Below are positions 18,092-28,282 of a stretch of 64,000 bases of DNA, piece by piece. This stretch comes from Basilea psittacipulmonis DSM 24701. GTDB taxonomy: Bacteria; Pseudomonadota; Gammaproteobacteria; Burkholderiales; Burkholderiaceae_B. The notes below the pieces were generated by a model, which saw only the letters and a program-made list of their open reading frames with translations, did no database searches and was not told the DNA's origin. Each line of letters starts with the position of its first letter. Positions within the stretch are counted from its first letter, which is position 1. The position numbers and the translations under genes were made by a program. The stretch covers positions 1,116,001 to 1,180,000 of the forward strand of contig NZ_CP009238.1 of the NCBI RefSeq assembly GCF_000743945.1, written 5' to 3'.

Positions 18092-18788
18092 TTTTAATCC
18101 TTTTTCTTGCCAAAAAAGAACCCAAAGCGATCACAAAAATCGCACATGTCACTTCAGCTATTCTGACAATCAATGAAGAGGGTTGATGGCCATTTAATAC
18201 ATAGTTTGAAATACCCACATCATTCATGATCATGCTACCAGCAATCCAACCTAAAAGACCTGCACCAAAAATAATAATAATCTTAAATCTATCGATTAGT
18301 TTTAGTACTAATGTACTTCCCCAAATAATGATTGGCACGCTGACTAACAAACCAAAAATCACGTAGAAGATTTGATGATCGGCGTGACTATTTTCTGCGG
18401 CTGCTGTAATGGCGATTACATTATCTAGACTCATCACCACATCCGCCATAATAATGGTTTTGACCGCATTCCAAACGCTGGTACTACTTTCAATATTATT
18501 ATGTTCATCGTCATGGGGTAATAATAATTTAATACCAATCCATAACAACAATAAGCCACCTATGAATTTAAGGAATGGCAGTTTAACCAACTGAATAAAG
18601 AAGAAAATCAAAATCACACGGATAGCGATTGCCCCTACCGTTCCCATTATAACGCCTAGATTTCGTTTGTCTTTTGGTAAATCTCGACAAGCTAATGCAA
18701 TAATCAAAGCATTATCACCGCCCAACATAATATCGGCGAGAACTATTTGACCGACAATCGCCCAATTAATGTGCCAAAACCATTCCAT
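18084..18788 (-). CDS. TerC-family integral membrane protein (YjbE-like)
   Basis: 234 aa with seven predicted membrane segments. The two TerC signatures with membrane-embedded acidic residues are present: [14 protein letters not shown] near 18-31 and [13 protein letters not shown] near 115-127. Members have been tied to manganese or other metal export, partly during secretion; substrate here is not shown. Start set at the ATG at 18788 with AAGGA 9 nt upstream; the longer frame would use TTG inside that site. It sits between the sucCD terminator and hemC and leads the hem operon. Confidence 0.88.
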   Translation of the reverse strand: MEWFWHINWAIVGQIVLADIMLGGDNALIIALACRDLPKDKRNLGVIMGTVGAIAIRVILIFFFIQLVKLPFLKFIGGLLLLWIGIKLLLPHDDEHNNIESSTSVWNAVKTIIMADVVMSLDNVIAITAAAENSHADHQIFYVIFGLLVSVPIIIWGSTLVLKLIDRFKIIIIFGAGLLGWIAGSMIMNDVGISNYVLNGHQPSSLIVRIAEVTCAIFVIALGSFLARKRIKNG

Positions 18789-18810
18789 ATAAATCAATCC
18801 TTAATCAAAA

Positions 18811-18836
18811 TAAAAAAGGGAGCATAGACTCCCTTT
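18811..18836 (-). terminator. rho-independent terminator of sucCD
   Basis: Minus-strand stem AAAGGGAG / CTCCCTTT (18829-18836 with 18815-18822) and 6-nt loop, followed by a T-rich tract (TTTTTTATTTT across the arm end). It lies 18 bp past the sucD stop and 22 bp before the TerC start. Confidence 0.85.
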
Positions 18837-18853
18837 GTCTCTCATCTATTATC

Positions 18854-19738
18854 TTACAATACAGACTTGAGTAATGAACCCATTTTTGATGGATCGCGAG
18901 TAGTGCGAATACCACACTCTTCCATGATCGCCAATTTAGCATCAGCCGTATCAGCACCACCTGAAATCAAGGCACCTGCGTGACCCATACGTTTTCCTGG
19001 AGGAGCTGTCACACCTGCGATAAAGCCAACAACTGGTTTTTTCATGTTGTCTTTAATCCAACGTGCGGCATTCACTTCATCTGGACCACCGATCTCACCG
19101 ATCATCACAACGGCATCCGTATCAGGATCATCATTGAACATCTTCATCACGTCAATGTGTTTTAGACCGTTAATTGGGTCACCACCAATACCTACGGCAG
19201 AAGACTGACCTAAACCAAGTTCAGTCAACTGAGCCACGGCTTCATAAGTCAACGTACCAGAACGGCTAACCACACCGATACGACCTTTGCGATGAATATG
19301 ACCTGGCATAATACCGATTTTGATCTCTTCTGGTGTAATCAAACCTGGGCAGTTAGGACCTAAAATCAACGTTTTATCTTTTCCTGTATCACGCATACGG
19401 TTGCGAAGTTCCAACATATCACGAACAGGAATACCTTCGGTAATACATACCACTAAGTCTAATTCAGCTTCGACCGCTTCCCAGATAGCTGCAGCCGCAC
19501 CAGCTGGTGGTACATAGATAACCGATACTGTCGCACCTGTGGCTTCTTTAGCATCTTTTACGGTCGCATAAATAGGAATACCTTCAAAATCTTCACCGGC
19601 ACGTTTAGGATTCACACCAGCAACGAAAGCATTTTTACCGTTACCATACTCACGACACATACGAGTGTGGAACTGACCAGTTTTACCAGTAATACCTTGA
19701 GTGATGACTTTAGTGTCTTTATTAATTAAGATTGACAT
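18854..19738 (-). CDS. sucD: succinyl-CoA synthetase, alpha subunit
   Basis: Alpha subunit of the TCA-cycle ligase making succinate and ATP/GTP from succinyl-CoA. 294 aa. The CoA-binding Rossmann part opens with INKDTKVITQGITGKTG; the phosphorylated histidine is in GRMGHAGALISG near 247 (KRMGHAGAL). It lies 11 bp after sucC and is followed by a hairpin terminator. Ribosome site AAGGAATAAGCT fits the start. Confidence 0.98.
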   Translation of the reverse strand: MSILINKDTKVITQGITGKTGQFHTRMCREYGNGKNAFVAGVNPKRAGEDFEGIPIYATVKDAKEATGATVSVIYVPPAGAAAAIWEAVEAELDLVVCITEGIPVRDMLELRNRMRDTGKDKTLILGPNCPGLITPEEIKIGIMPGHIHRKGRIGVVSRSGTLTYEAVAQLTELGLGQSSAVGIGGDPINGLKHIDVMKMFNDDPDTDAVVMIGEIGGPDEVNAARWIKDNMKKPVVGFIAGVTAPPGKRMGHAGALISGGADTADAKLAIMEECGIRTTRDPSKMGSLLKSVL

Positions 19739-19749
19739 AGCTTATTCCT

Positions 19750-20910
19750 TTATTTTACCGCTGCAACAACTTTAGTCGCTGCTTCTGCCATTGTATCTGC
19801 ACTGATGATGGGTAATCCAGAATCAGCAAGAATTTTCTTACCTAACTCTTCATTTGTACCTTTCATACGAACGACCAAAGGTACACTTAAATTCACGGCT
19901 TTACATGCAGCCACTACGCCCTCAGCGATCACATCACAACGCATGATACCACCAAAGATGTTGACCAAAATAGCCTTAACACCTTTGTTTTTAAGCATAA
20001 TTTCAAAAGCAGCTGTCACTTTTTCAACCGTCGCACCACCACCTACGTCTAGGAAGTTAGCAGGATCACCACCAAATAACTTAATGGTATCCATCGTAGC
20101 CATTGCAAGACCTGCACCGTTTACCAAACAACCGATATTGCCATCAAGTTGAATGTAAGCCAAGTCATATTTTGAGGCTTCGATTTCATTCGGATCTTCT
20201 TCATCCAAATCACGGTACTCAACGATTTCTGGATGACGGAACAAAGCGTTAGAGTCAAAGTTAAACTTCGCGTCTAATGCGATAATATCGCCTTTTCCAT
20301 CTAAAATTAGTGGATTAATCTCAGCCAAAGATGCATCAGTTTCTTGGTATGTTGTGTAAAGTTTCTCGAACTGATTGGCCGCTTTTTCAACTGAAGCGTC
20401 AGGAACACCAATTCCTTTTGCTAATTCAACAGCATCTTTTCTTTCAAAGCCAACGATTGGGTCAACAAACACTTTAAGAATTTTTTCAGGTGTTTTCGCT
20501 GCAACCTCTTCGATCTCCATACCGCCTTCACTAGAAGCCATCACGCATACTTTTTGGGAAGCACGGTCTGTAACGATACCCACGTAGTATTCTTTCTTAA
20601 TGTCAGCGCCTTCTTCAATCAGCAGTCTTCTTACTTTCTGACCTTTTGGACCGGTCTGATGTGTCACTAATTGCATACCTAAAATTTCAGAAGCGTATTG
20701 ACGTACTTCATCCATCGATTTTGCAACTTTCACACCACCGCCTTTACCACGGCCACCAGCGTGAATTTGTGCTTTAACCACCCACACTGATCCACCTAAT
20801 TTTTCTGCTGCTTCGATCGCTTCTTCAACAGAGAATGCTGGATATCCACGTGGCACAGAAACACCGAACTTTCTTAATAGTTCTTTGCCTTGATACTCAT
20901 GAATTTTCAT
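19750..20910 (-). CDS. sucC: succinyl-CoA synthetase, beta subunit
   Basis: Beta subunit, carrying the ATP-grasp nucleotide site. 386 aa, normal length. N-terminus [17 protein letters not shown] is typical; [18 protein letters not shown] is the nucleotide-binding loop; LEINPL-like AEINPLIL and the CoA-contact [15 protein letters not shown] are conserved. A ribosome site GAAGGCG lies 5 nt upstream of ATG. It is first in sucCD, with a promoter at 20958-20963. Confidence 0.98.
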   Translation of the reverse strand: MKIHEYQGKELLRKFGVSVPRGYPAFSVEEAIEAAEKLGGSVWVVKAQIHAGGRGKGGGVKVAKSMDEVRQYASEILGMQLVTHQTGPKGQKVRRLLIEEGADIKKEYYVGIVTDRASQKVCVMASSEGGMEIEEVAAKTPEKILKVFVDPIVGFERKDAVELAKGIGVPDASVEKAANQFEKLYTTYQETDASLAEINPLILDGKGDIIALDAKFNFDSNALFRHPEIVEYRDLDEEDPNEIEASKYDLAYIQLDGNIGCLVNGAGLAMATMDTIKLFGGDPANFLDVGGGATVEKVTAAFEIMLKNKGVKAILVNIFGGIMRCDVIAEGVVAACKAVNLSVPLVVRMKGTNEELGKKILADSGLPIISADTMAEAATKVVAAVK

Positions 20911-20957
20911 ATTTTCGCCTTCATTAAAGTAAAGTTAATGGTTATTCCAAATACTGC

Positions 20958-20963
20958 ATTATA
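20958..20963 (-). promoter_or_regulatory. -10 element of the sucCD promoter
   Basis: Perfect TATAAT on the minus strand, about 48 bp upstream of the sucC start, in the modC-sucC gap. The hexamer is flanked by two direct TGCAGTAT copies. The -35 (TTAGTG at 17 bp) is weak. Confidence 0.5.
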
Positions 20964-20982
20964 CTGCACTTTTGACGATCCA

Positions 20983-21642
20983 CTAAATATCTCGCCTTTC
21001 GTCAATAATAAAAAAACAATCCTGTGTTAAAAAATCAGTGTCTGCTCGATCATGACTAATTAACAACAAGGGAATATCTAGCTCTTGGCGGACATCTTTG
21101 ATCAAAGATCTCATATCATTTTTTAAATCAGCATCCAGTGCAGAAAACGGCTCATCCAGTAAAAGCAAGGATGGCTCAGTGATACACGTGCGTGCCAACG
21201 CCACCCGTTGTGCTTGTCCGCCTGATATTTGATGCGGATAATGGTAAGCAATATCTGTTATTTTCAGCTTTTCCAGCCAATAATCCACCGCCTCGTTTTT
21301 AATATGTTTTGAGGGGTTAAATAGGCCTTTTTTCAAAGAAAAAGCGATATTTTGAATCACGGTTAAATGAGGAAATAAAGCATAATGTTGAAACATTAGC
21401 CCGACCTTTCGTGCCTGAGGAGATAAATCAATATTTTTTTCGGTATCCACAAGAGTCTGCCCATTTACTCGAAAATAACCAGAATCAGGTTTTTGGATCC
21501 CTGCTATCATCCGAAATAATAAGGTTTTACCTGCTCCCGAGGGACCTAAAATACCTAAACTAACGCTGGATGATTGATAAGCGTAATGAACATGAAATCC
21601 GTTTTGAAAAGATAAGTCTAAATCAAAATCAAACACTAGCAT
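20983..21642 (-). CDS. modC: molybdate ABC transporter ATPase, short form
   Basis: ATP-hydrolysing subunit of the molybdate importer. Walker A is GPSGAGKT (33-40), the signature ISGGQAQRVALART, Walker B LLLLDEPFSALD and the switch histidine LISHD. At 219 aa it ends right after the ATPase domain and lacks the C-terminal TOBE/Mop molybdate-binding domain of the usual 350-aa ModC. There is no room downstream for a split-off domain. It overlaps modB by 7 bp. Without the Mop domain, feedback inhibition by molybdate is probably lost. The modAB context fixes the substrate as molybdate/tungstate. Confidence 0.88.
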   Translation of the reverse strand: MLVFDFDLDLSFQNGFHVHYAYQSSSVSLGILGPSGAGKTLLFRMIAGIQKPDSGYFRVNGQTLVDTEKNIDLSPQARKVGLMFQHYALFPHLTVIQNIAFSLKKGLFNPSKHIKNEAVDYWLEKLKITDIAYHYPHQISGGQAQRVALARTCITEPSLLLLDEPFSALDADLKNDMRSLIKDVRQELDIPLLLISHDRADTDFLTQDCFFIIDERRDI

Positions 21643-22313
21643 CTCATACCCTTTTGACGACTTAAATATTTAATCAAACACAACACTATCACACACACCA
21701 GTACCATCAAGCCTACCAGCTGATTGGCCAAGTCATCTTGCCCATTTTGGACAGCTTGATAAACGGCCAAAGACAAGGTTTCCGTACGCCCTGGAATACT
21801 ACCTGCAATCATTAATGTTGCACCGAATTCTCCCAAAGATCGAGAAAAACCCAATAACACACCTGTTAAGATAGTCCGCCACGCCAACGGTAAACACACT
21901 CTGAAAAAAATAGCCAATGCAGACAATCCTAATGTTTTAGCCGCTTGCTCATAAATAGGCGAGATCGTTTCAAATGCAGATCGAGCTGGTTTAAAAATCA
22001 AAGGAAAGGTAATCAGCACAGAAGCCACGACAGCTCCCTGCCATGTAAAAACTAGGGTGAGATCAAAGTTTGATTTTAACCATGCACCTATTATCCCTTT
22101 TTGACCTAATAAGACTAACAGATAGTACCCTAACACGGTAGGAGGCAACACCATTGGCAACGTCAATATGGCATCTAATATTTCTTTGCCCCAAAAATCG
22201 CGTCGCGTAAAGAAATAAGCCAATACAATAGCCAATAAGGCACTGATCAACGTTGCCCACGTTGCTACTTTAAACGATAACGCTAAGGCGGTCCAAACAC
22301 TACTATCTAACAT
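21636..22313 (-). CDS. modB: molybdate ABC transporter permease
   Basis: 225-aa inner-membrane channel subunit with about five to six hydrophobic segments. The EAA loop that docks on ModC is seen as EQAAKTLGLSALAIFFRVCLPL region followed by the typical GFSRSLGEFGAT and IPGRTETL. It starts one base after the modA stop and overlaps modC, so the three genes form one unit. Confidence 0.94.
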   Translation of the reverse strand: MLDSSVWTALALSFKVATWATLISALLAIVLAYFFTRRDFWGKEILDAILTLPMVLPPTVLGYYLLVLLGQKGIIGAWLKSNFDLTLVFTWQGAVVASVLITFPLIFKPARSAFETISPIYEQAAKTLGLSALAIFFRVCLPLAWRTILTGVLLGFSRSLGEFGATLMIAGSIPGRTETLSLAVYQAVQNGQDDLANQLVGLMVLVCVIVLCLIKYLSRQKGMRC

Positions 22314-23060
22314 TTATTTAATCGAACTAAATCCATATTCATGAAAAATCGCTTGTGCTTTTTCAGAAAATAAATAATGAAGAAAATCTTTAGCCAGCTG
22401 ACTATCTGAAGCTGTTTTAGTCAAAGCGACAGGATAAAAAACAGGATCTGCCAAATCAACAGTTAACAAGACCTTAACCTTATTTTTTCTAATGCTAGCA
22501 TCCGTGGCATAAACAAAACCGACATTTACCTCTGATCGTGCCACATAATCTAACGATTGACGAACATTTTTAGTCAAAATATATTTGTCTTTTAGTACAT
22601 CAAATAAGCCTGCATGCTCTAAGGCAAGTTTTGCATAACGCCCAACTGGCACGCTTTGAGGGTCTCCTAGGGCAATATATTGAATCTTTTTTTCGTTTAA
22701 ATCTGACAAATCTTTTACATTAAGGCCACTGTCAATCGCCGTGATTAACACCAATTCATTACCCAAAAGATTCTGCCTACTTTCTGTTTGGATAAGTCCC
22801 TCTTCTTGTGCCATATCCATTGTTTTTTGATCCGCACTAATCCATACATCCACAGGTGCTCCGTGCCGAATTTGTTGATACAACACACCAGAGGCGGCAA
22901 AATTTAGATCAATCGTCACCGATGGATGCTCTTGTTCATAACGTTTTGCCACTTGGGTCATCGCATTACTTAAACTGGATGCTGCCGAAACCGTCAAGGT
23001 GGCCGCACCAGCCAGTTGACTGCACAATGCTAAAAATAAAAAAAGTAGTCTTTTCATCAT
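22314..23060 (-). CDS. modA: molybdate-binding periplasmic protein
   Basis: Substrate-binding protein of ModABC. 248 aa from the ATG at 23060 (GGA 7 nt upstream); the longer frame to 23090 lacks a ribosome site. A signal peptide is plain (MMKRLLFLFLALCSQLAGA, cleavage after GAA or AGA around 20). The mature part starts LTVSAASSLSNAM, whose serines bind the oxyanion, and YATDASIRKNKV is also family-typical. First gene of modABC. Confidence 0.94.
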   Translation of the reverse strand: MMKRLLFLFLALCSQLAGAATLTVSAASSLSNAMTQVAKRYEQEHPSVTIDLNFAASGVLYQQIRHGAPVDVWISADQKTMDMAQEEGLIQTESRQNLLGNELVLITAIDSGLNVKDLSDLNEKKIQYIALGDPQSVPVGRYAKLALEHAGLFDVLKDKYILTKNVRQSLDYVARSEVNVGFVYATDASIRKNKVKVLLTVDLADPVFYPVALTKTASDSQLAKDFLHYLFSEKAQAIFHEYGFSSIK

Positions 23061-23135
23061 CGGAGATTCCAAAATGATATAGACTACCACAGCGTATCAA
23101 AATGTCCTATTACACAAAAGACCTATAACGACGTT

Positions 23136-23153
23136 CTACTACTAAAGTAGTAG
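23136..23153. promoter_or_regulatory. palindrome upstream of modA (possible operator)
   Basis: CTACTACT-AA-AGTAGTAG is a perfect 8-bp-arm dyad, about 75 bp before the modA start. It does not read as the classic ModE box (TATCGTTATATA type). Without poly-T it is not a terminator. Operator function is only a guess. Confidence 0.35.
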
Positions 23154-23185
23154 TGAGATCACCTACCCCCTCAAACATAGCAGTC

Positions 23186-23213
23186 GATAGGCCCATCTTA
23201 AAACGAGCCTATC
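23186..23213 (-). other. hairpin after tusA
   Basis: GATAGGC (23186-23192) / GCCTATC (23207-23213) with a 14-nt loop, 27 bp downstream of the tusA stop on the minus strand. No T run follows, so intrinsic termination is uncertain. Confidence 0.4.
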
Positions 23214-23239
23214 ACTTAGAACATCTGATCAAATGGAGA

Positions 23240-23470
23240 TTAACGTCTTTTGATATAGTGGAACATACCTGTGGGTGTCTGTTCTTGAGACAACAGTATG
23301 TTTTGAGTTTGTCGGCAGAAGTCTTGAAAATCACCCTCAGCGTGAGGGTCGGTGGTAAAAACTTTTACCACTTGACCACTCTCTAACTGATTTAATGCTT
23401 TTTTCATACGCAAAATAGGCAGTGGACAGGTTAATCCGCTGGTATCAATTTCAACGTCAGCCTCAAGCAT
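23240..23470 (-). CDS. tusA: TusA-family sulfur carrier protein
   Basis: 76-aa sulfurtransferase of the TusA/SirA fold, passing persulfide sulfur for tRNA 2-thiouridine and often for molybdenum cofactor synthesis. The active cysteine is C15 in the signature [12 protein letters not shown]. The length matches E. coli TusA (81). It overlaps the alaS 3' end by 8 bp, suggesting cotranscription. The next operon, modABC, imports molybdate, which fits a cofactor link, though proximity may be chance. Confidence 0.9.
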   Translation of the reverse strand: MLEADVEIDTSGLTCPLPILRMKKALNQLESGQVVKVFTTDPHAEGDFQDFCRQTQNILLSQEQTPTGMFHYIKRR

Positions 23471-26084
23471 GATTTAACTTCTCTTCTAACCAGTTGGGTA
23501 ATGCTTCTAACACAGCTGGTAAGGCAGCTACGTCACTACCTGCTCCCATTGCAGCTTCAGGTTTACCACCACCTTTACCGCCTAACTGGCCACACACATG
23601 ATTGACCACTTCACCGGCTTTTAGTTTAGAGTGTAATGACGAATCCACCCCAGCAGCGACGTTTACTTTGCCGTCTGCTACCAATGTTAACACCACCACA
23701 CCACCAACTTGGGCCACTAGATCAGGGATCATATTACGCAGTGACTTAGGATCAATATCAGATACCTGTGCCACCAAAACAGGCGTACCCGCTAGTTTTT
23801 GAACTTGTGACAAAATCTGTTTGCTGGCTACCGCAGATAATTTATCTTTCAGTGTCGCACATTCTTTTTCAAGCGATTTTATTTGCTCTTGAGTTGATTT
23901 TGCTTTAGACACAATTTCTGCAGATTTACATTTTAATGAACCTGCCACGTCTTCTATCGTATCTTGCAAACCTGCAATCCAAGCCAACGCCCCAGCACCC
24001 GTCACAGCCTCTACACGTCTGACACCTGAAGCAATACCGCTTTCAGACACAATTTTAAACACACCAATATCGCCTGTTCTCTTAACATGCGTACCACCGC
24101 ATAGTTCCTTTGAGAACCCGATATCCAACACACGAACCTGATCGCCGTATTTTTCGCCAAACAACGCCGTCACGCCCTCTTCGATTGCCTCATCATAAGC
24201 CATATGACGTACATGTGTATCCACATTCATCAAGATCTCATGATTTACGATTCTCTCTACTTCACGAATTTGTTCGGCCGTCATCGCACTGTCGTGAGAG
24301 AAGTCAAAACGCGTTTTCTCAGCATCTACCAAAGAACCTTTTTGTTGAACATGATCGCCTAACACCAAACGCAATGCTTTGTGCATCAAATGCGTTGCCG
24401 AGTGGTTTCGCATGCTAGATAAACGTTCCTCGATATTGATCGCGGCGGTCATCTTATCGCCTACGCTAATTTTGCCAAGGGTGACCACACCATAATGCCC
24501 AAATACATCAGGTTGAATTTTTTGGGTATCAGACACAGCGAACTCACTTCCATAACCTTTTAATAAGCCCGTATCGCCTACCTGTCCGCCTGATTCCGCA
24601 TAAAAAGGCGTTTTATCTAAAACCACGACTGCTTCAGCACCCTCTACAGCTTCTTTCACCAAAGTGCCGTCAACATAAATAGCTAAAATTTGAGATTCTG
24701 TTTTCGTCTCTTCATAGCCTTCAAACTGCGTTAAGTCACCCTCATAATTTAGTTTTTGAGTGGCTTTAAACTTGCTATTGGCACGTGCCATTTCACGCTG
24801 TTTTGCCATCGCTTTGTCAAAACCTGCTTGATCCACCCCAAAGCCCTGTTCACGACAAATATCCGCCGTTAAATCAAATGGGAAACCGTAGGTATCATAA
24901 AGCGTGAAAATCGTTTGTCCATCTAATGTCTGACCAGATTTCAACTGAACCAAAGCCGCTTCAAGGATCTTCATACCTTTTTCAAGTGTTTCACCAAAGC
25001 GTTCTTCTTCTTGTTTCAAAACCTGCACCACTCTGTCTTTTGAGCGTGTTAATTCAGGATAGGCTTCACCCATCTCTGCCACCAAATCCTCTACCAAACG
25101 ATGGAAAAATGGTTTAGTTTGGCCTAATTTGTGGCCATGGCGTAAAGCACGGCGAATAATTCGTCTTAACACATAGCCTCTACCCTCATTTCCAGGAATG
25201 ACACCGTCCACGATTAAGAAACTACAAGCACGAATATGATCGGCAATGACTTTTAAGGAGTTGTTGCTTAAATCTGTACAGCCTGTTTCACGAGAAGCCG
25301 CTTTGATCAAATTCTGGAACAAATCAATCTCATAATTAGAATGAACATGTTGTAGCACGGCTGCAATACGTTCCAAGCCCATTCCCGTATCCACACATGG
25401 TTTTGGCAAAGGGGTCAATGAACCATCTTCGTGCATTTCAAACTGTGTAAATACTAAGTTCCAAATCTCGATATAACGGTCCCCATCTTCTTCAGGCGAT
25501 CCGGGAGGGCCACCCCAAACATCAGGACCATGATCATAAAAAATTTCTGTACAAGGGCCACAAGGACCTGTATCGCCCATCATCCAGAAGTTATCTGAAG
25601 CGTAGCGTTTACCTTTGTTGTCGCCAATACGAACGATGCGATCGGCTGGAACACCTACTTCCTTATTCCAAATATCAAACGCCTCATCGTCTTCCGCATA
25701 AACGGTCACCCAAAGTTTTTCAGCTGGTAATTGGTAAACGTTTGTTAATAATTCCCATGCCCAATGAATGGCATCACGCTTAAAATAATCACCAAAACTA
25801 AAGTTACCTAACATTTCAAAGAATGTATGGTGTCTAGCGGTATACCCTACATTCTCGAGGTCATTATGTTTACCTCCAGCACGCACACAACGCTGGGCAG
25901 TCGTTGCACGTTTATAATCGCGTTTTTCGCGACCTGCAAACACATCTTTAAACTGCACCATACCTGAGTTGGTAAACATTAAAGTCGGGTCATTATTCGG
26001 TACCAAAGACGAACTTGGCACAACAGCATGACCTTTTGAATTAAAAAAATCTAAATATTTTTGTCTGATTTCAGCTAATTTCAT
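23463..26084 (-). CDS. alaS: alanyl-tRNA synthetase
   Basis: Charges tRNA-Ala and edits Ser/Gly mischarging. 873 aa from the ATG at 26084, which gives [19 protein letters not shown], in register with E. coli AlaRS; a further four residues upstream (26096) cannot be excluded and neither start has a clear Shine-Dalgarno. Motif 1-3 region of the class II core is N-terminal. The editing domain has [11 protein letters not shown] (HxxxH) and [10 protein letters not shown], which together bind zinc. The C-Ala domain ends [15 protein letters not shown]. All key residues are present. Confidence 0.97.
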   Translation of the reverse strand: MKLAEIRQKYLDFFNSKGHAVVPSSSLVPNNDPTLMFTNSGMVQFKDVFAGREKRDYKRATTAQRCVRAGGKHNDLENVGYTARHHTFFEMLGNFSFGDYFKRDAIHWAWELLTNVYQLPAEKLWVTVYAEDDEAFDIWNKEVGVPADRIVRIGDNKGKRYASDNFWMMGDTGPCGPCTEIFYDHGPDVWGGPPGSPEEDGDRYIEIWNLVFTQFEMHEDGSLTPLPKPCVDTGMGLERIAAVLQHVHSNYEIDLFQNLIKAASRETGCTDLSNNSLKVIADHIRACSFLIVDGVIPGNEGRGYVLRRIIRRALRHGHKLGQTKPFFHRLVEDLVAEMGEAYPELTRSKDRVVQVLKQEEERFGETLEKGMKILEAALVQLKSGQTLDGQTIFTLYDTYGFPFDLTADICREQGFGVDQAGFDKAMAKQREMARANSKFKATQKLNYEGDLTQFEGYEETKTESQILAIYVDGTLVKEAVEGAEAVVVLDKTPFYAESGGQVGDTGLLKGYGSEFAVSDTQKIQPDVFGHYGVVTLGKISVGDKMTAAINIEERLSSMRNHSATHLMHKALRLVLGDHVQQKGSLVDAEKTRFDFSHDSAMTAEQIREVERIVNHEILMNVDTHVRHMAYDEAIEEGVTALFGEKYGDQVRVLDIGFSKELCGGTHVKRTGDIGVFKIVSESGIASGVRRVEAVTGAGALAWIAGLQDTIEDVAGSLKCKSAEIVSKAKSTQEQIKSLEKECATLKDKLSAVASKQILSQVQKLAGTPVLVAQVSDIDPKSLRNMIPDLVAQVGGVVVLTLVADGKVNVAAGVDSSLHSKLKAGEVVNHVCGQLGGKGGGKPEAAMGAGSDVAALPAVLEALPNWLEEKLNHA

Positions 26085-26115
26085 ACTTATAAACATGAAT
26101 TTAAGTTAACTCCCC

Positions 26116-26121
26116 ATTATA
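26116..26121 (-). promoter_or_regulatory. extended -10 promoter of alaS
   Basis: Minus strand TGTTATAAT is a perfect extended -10 (TGnTATAAT), about 32 bp upstream of the alaS start. The -35 (CTTAAT, 17 bp away) is weak, as usual for extended -10 promoters. Confidence 0.65.
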
Positions 26122-26221
26122 ACAGGGATTTATTTATCATTAAGCAAGTAAATTTACAAACTGGCCTTACAAAAAGGCAAATCGATATTTATGTTGTAAA
26201 TCTACAGCATGCCATTAGGGG

Positions 26222-26257
26222 AAGAAAAAAGAAAAACCAGTACAAACATACTGGTTT
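26222..26257 (-). terminator. rho-independent terminator of the DUF3579 gene
   Basis: Minus-strand stem AAACCAGTA / TACTGGTTT (26249-26257 with 26234-26242), 6-nt loop, then a T-rich tail. It lies 10 bp after the stop of the DUF3579 gene. Confidence 0.85.
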
Positions 26258-26266
26258 CATCGTTAA

Positions 26267-26557
26267 TTAATCTGGTTTTACATCTGTTTCATAGGTTTGA
26301 AGAGAATTAGACTCAGCAAAATCCACAATAAACTTCCATGCCAAAGGAGAGACATCTCTAAGTTTATTTTCAATCACCACACAACTTATCCCATCAATGA
26401 CATTAGGTGTGACATATTCCGAATACGCGATTTGTCTGCCTACCACGGTCGGGTCTGGGGTAAAACAAGACAACACACCTGCTAAACGTTGTGCCCAGTC
26501 ACTAGGTCTAAACTTTTTACCTTCTTTTGTTAATCCATTAATAATGAAATATTGCAA
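26267..26557 (-). CDS. DUF3579 family protein
   Basis: A 96-aa cytosolic protein of a small family restricted largely to betaproteobacteria, recognised from FIINGLTKEGKKFRPSDWAQ, RLAGVLSCF and the ISCVVIENKL segment. Function unknown. It is divergent from argF, the arrangement recalled for Bordetella and Burkholderia, and ends at its own terminator. No membrane segment, signal peptide or catalytic motif is visible. The start is supported by alignment more than by its weak ribosome site. Confidence 0.88.
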   Translation of the reverse strand: MQYFIINGLTKEGKKFRPSDWAQRLAGVLSCFTPDPTVVGRQIAYSEYVTPNVIDGISCVVIENKLRDVSPLAWKFIVDFAESNSLQTYETDVKPD

Positions 26558-26620
26558 AGCTTAACCTTTCAATCTGTTATTATAGGAGGACGTTATTTTA
26601 AACCATTTTGAGGACACAAA

Positions 26621-27556
26621 ATGCAAAACGAACCAACACCTTTGAACATCAGACACTTTTTAAGATTAGATGATTTCAGTAAGGAGGAGATTTTATACGT
26701 ATTGGATCGCGCAAAATACATTAAACAAAAATTTAAAAATTTTGAACCTCATATGCCGATGCACGATCGCACTTTGGCCATGATTTTTGAAAAAGCCAGC
26801 ACACGAACTCGCGTCTCTTTTGAGGCTGGTTTCTACCAAATGGGCGGTTATGTGATTAACCTAACTTCTGGTGATTCACAGCTAGGACGTTCCGAGCCGA
26901 TTGAAGATACCGCTCGCGTGATTACACGTATGGTTGACTTAGTCATGATTCGTACTTTTGGGCAAGATCGTTTAGAAGCATTTGCTAAGCATTCACGTGT
27001 ACCTGTCATCAATGGTTTAACGAATGAATTTCACCCTTGTCAGATTCTGGCCGATATTTTAACGTTTGTAGAAAATCGCGGTTCGATTGAAAACAAGATT
27101 GTGACTTGGATTGGCGACGAAAACAATATGTCTTACACTTGGATTCAAGCGGCTGAATTATTAAATTTCAAAGTACATTTCTGTGCTCCTGAAAATTACC
27201 AGCTAAAGCCTGAACGTATTGCAGGGGTCAGCCCAGACCATCTAAAAATCTTTAAAGACCCCTACGAAGCATGTGCTGGTGCTGATCTAGTCACCACCGA
27301 TGTGTGGACCAGTATGGGTTATGAAGCAGAAAATCAAGAGCGCCACAAAGCCTTTGCGAATTTCTGCGTGAATCAAGATATGATGAATCGTGCCAAACCA
27401 GACGCACTATTTATGCACTGTTTGCCTGCCCATCGTGGTGAGGAAGTCACCGCAGAAGTGATTGATGGTCCCCAAAGCGTGGTATGGAGCGAAGCTGAAA
27501 ACCGCATGCATGTCCAAAAAGCATTGATGGAGTTTTTATTATTCGGAAAACAATAA
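26621..27556 (+). CDS. argF: ornithine carbamoyltransferase
   Basis: Forms citrulline from ornithine and carbamoyl phosphate in arginine synthesis. 311 aa. The carbamoyl-phosphate loop is STRTR (60-64), HPCQ (138-141) closes the active site, and the ornithine-binding HCLPAHRGEEV is near 270. A GAGGA ribosome site lies 6 nt before ATG. The stop overlaps the next gene's ATG (TAATG), so the nuclease gene is translationally coupled. Confidence 0.97.
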   Translation: MQNEPTPLNIRHFLRLDDFSKEEILYVLDRAKYIKQKFKNFEPHMPMHDRTLAMIFEKASTRTRVSFEAGFYQMGGYVINLTSGDSQLGRSEPIEDTARVITRMVDLVMIRTFGQDRLEAFAKHSRVPVINGLTNEFHPCQILADILTFVENRGSIENKIVTWIGDENNMSYTWIQAAELLNFKVHFCAPENYQLKPERIAGVSPDHLKIFKDPYEACAGADLVTTDVWTSMGYEAENQERHKAFANFCVNQDMMNRAKPDALFMHCLPAHRGEEVTAEVIDGPQSVVWSEAENRMHVQKALMEFLLFGKQ

Positions 27557-28275
27557 TGGGAAAAAATAATCTTTTTTCAATACTGATTAATCTGCTCAAA
27601 CCATTATTTCAACTTGTGCTTAGGGGGAAAACGGCTCGCTCAATTCCCACTAGCACTAAAATCATTATTTTACTTTTGTCCATTATTGTTATTTTGTTAG
27701 GCTGGATCATTAATTTATATATCCAAGATGATCAGCCTACCGTAACCAGCGAACCCACCCGTTCCGCCACTGTGCAAGCGTCAAAAATTAATTGCCAGTA
27801 TTACCTTGATAAGGAGTTTTCCGTCTCCATCCCCAACCAGCTACAAACACTTTATGTTCAGAATGTCCATGATGGCGATACGATTACAGCCATTGATCCC
27901 AATGATCTTAATGCTTCCAAACCCAAACGCATTAAGATTCGCTTAAATCACATCGATGCCCCCGAACTCAAACAAAATCGCGGTAAAGATGCCACACAAT
28001 ATCTAAAGAAAAAAATCAATCAAAAAACGATTGAATTTTCTCAAGAAAGCACCGATCGCTACGGCCGTCAATTGGGAACAATTTATTTTGAGGATAAAAA
28101 TATAAATTTAGAAATGGTTCGTCAAGGCTATGCTTGGGTTTATCAAGATTACACGCCTGAAAGCAAGTATCCAAGCTATTATCAAGCTCAATGTGAAGCA
28201 AAAAATGAGTCAAAAGGTATATGGGGTGACAAAAGCCCTATTCATCCTAAAGATTTTCGTCGTAATAAACGCTAA
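27556..28275 (+). CDS. membrane-anchored thermonuclease-like nuclease (SNase domain)
   Basis: 239 aa. A basic N-terminus and one membrane span (about 35-55) precede a Staphylococcal-nuclease domain (about 98-228). All residues matching the S. aureus active site are seen: D106/D108 in HDGDTI, R129 and D134, E137 in IRLNHIDAPE, and an arginine in DRYGR. So it should be a Ca-dependent nuclease facing the periplasm. The argF stop and this ATG share one base. A good terminator follows. Coupling with arginine synthesis has no evident logic. Confidence 0.85.
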   Translation: MGKNNLFSILINLLKPLFQLVLRGKTARSIPTSTKIIILLLSIIVILLGWIINLYIQDDQPTVTSEPTRSATVQASKINCQYYLDKEFSVSIPNQLQTLYVQNVHDGDTITAIDPNDLNASKPKRIKIRLNHIDAPELKQNRGKDATQYLKKKINQKTIEFSQESTDRYGRQLGTIYFEDKNINLEMVRQGYAWVYQDYTPESKYPSYYQAQCEAKNESKGIWGDKSPIHPKDFRRNKR

Positions 28276-28282
28276 TGTAAAA

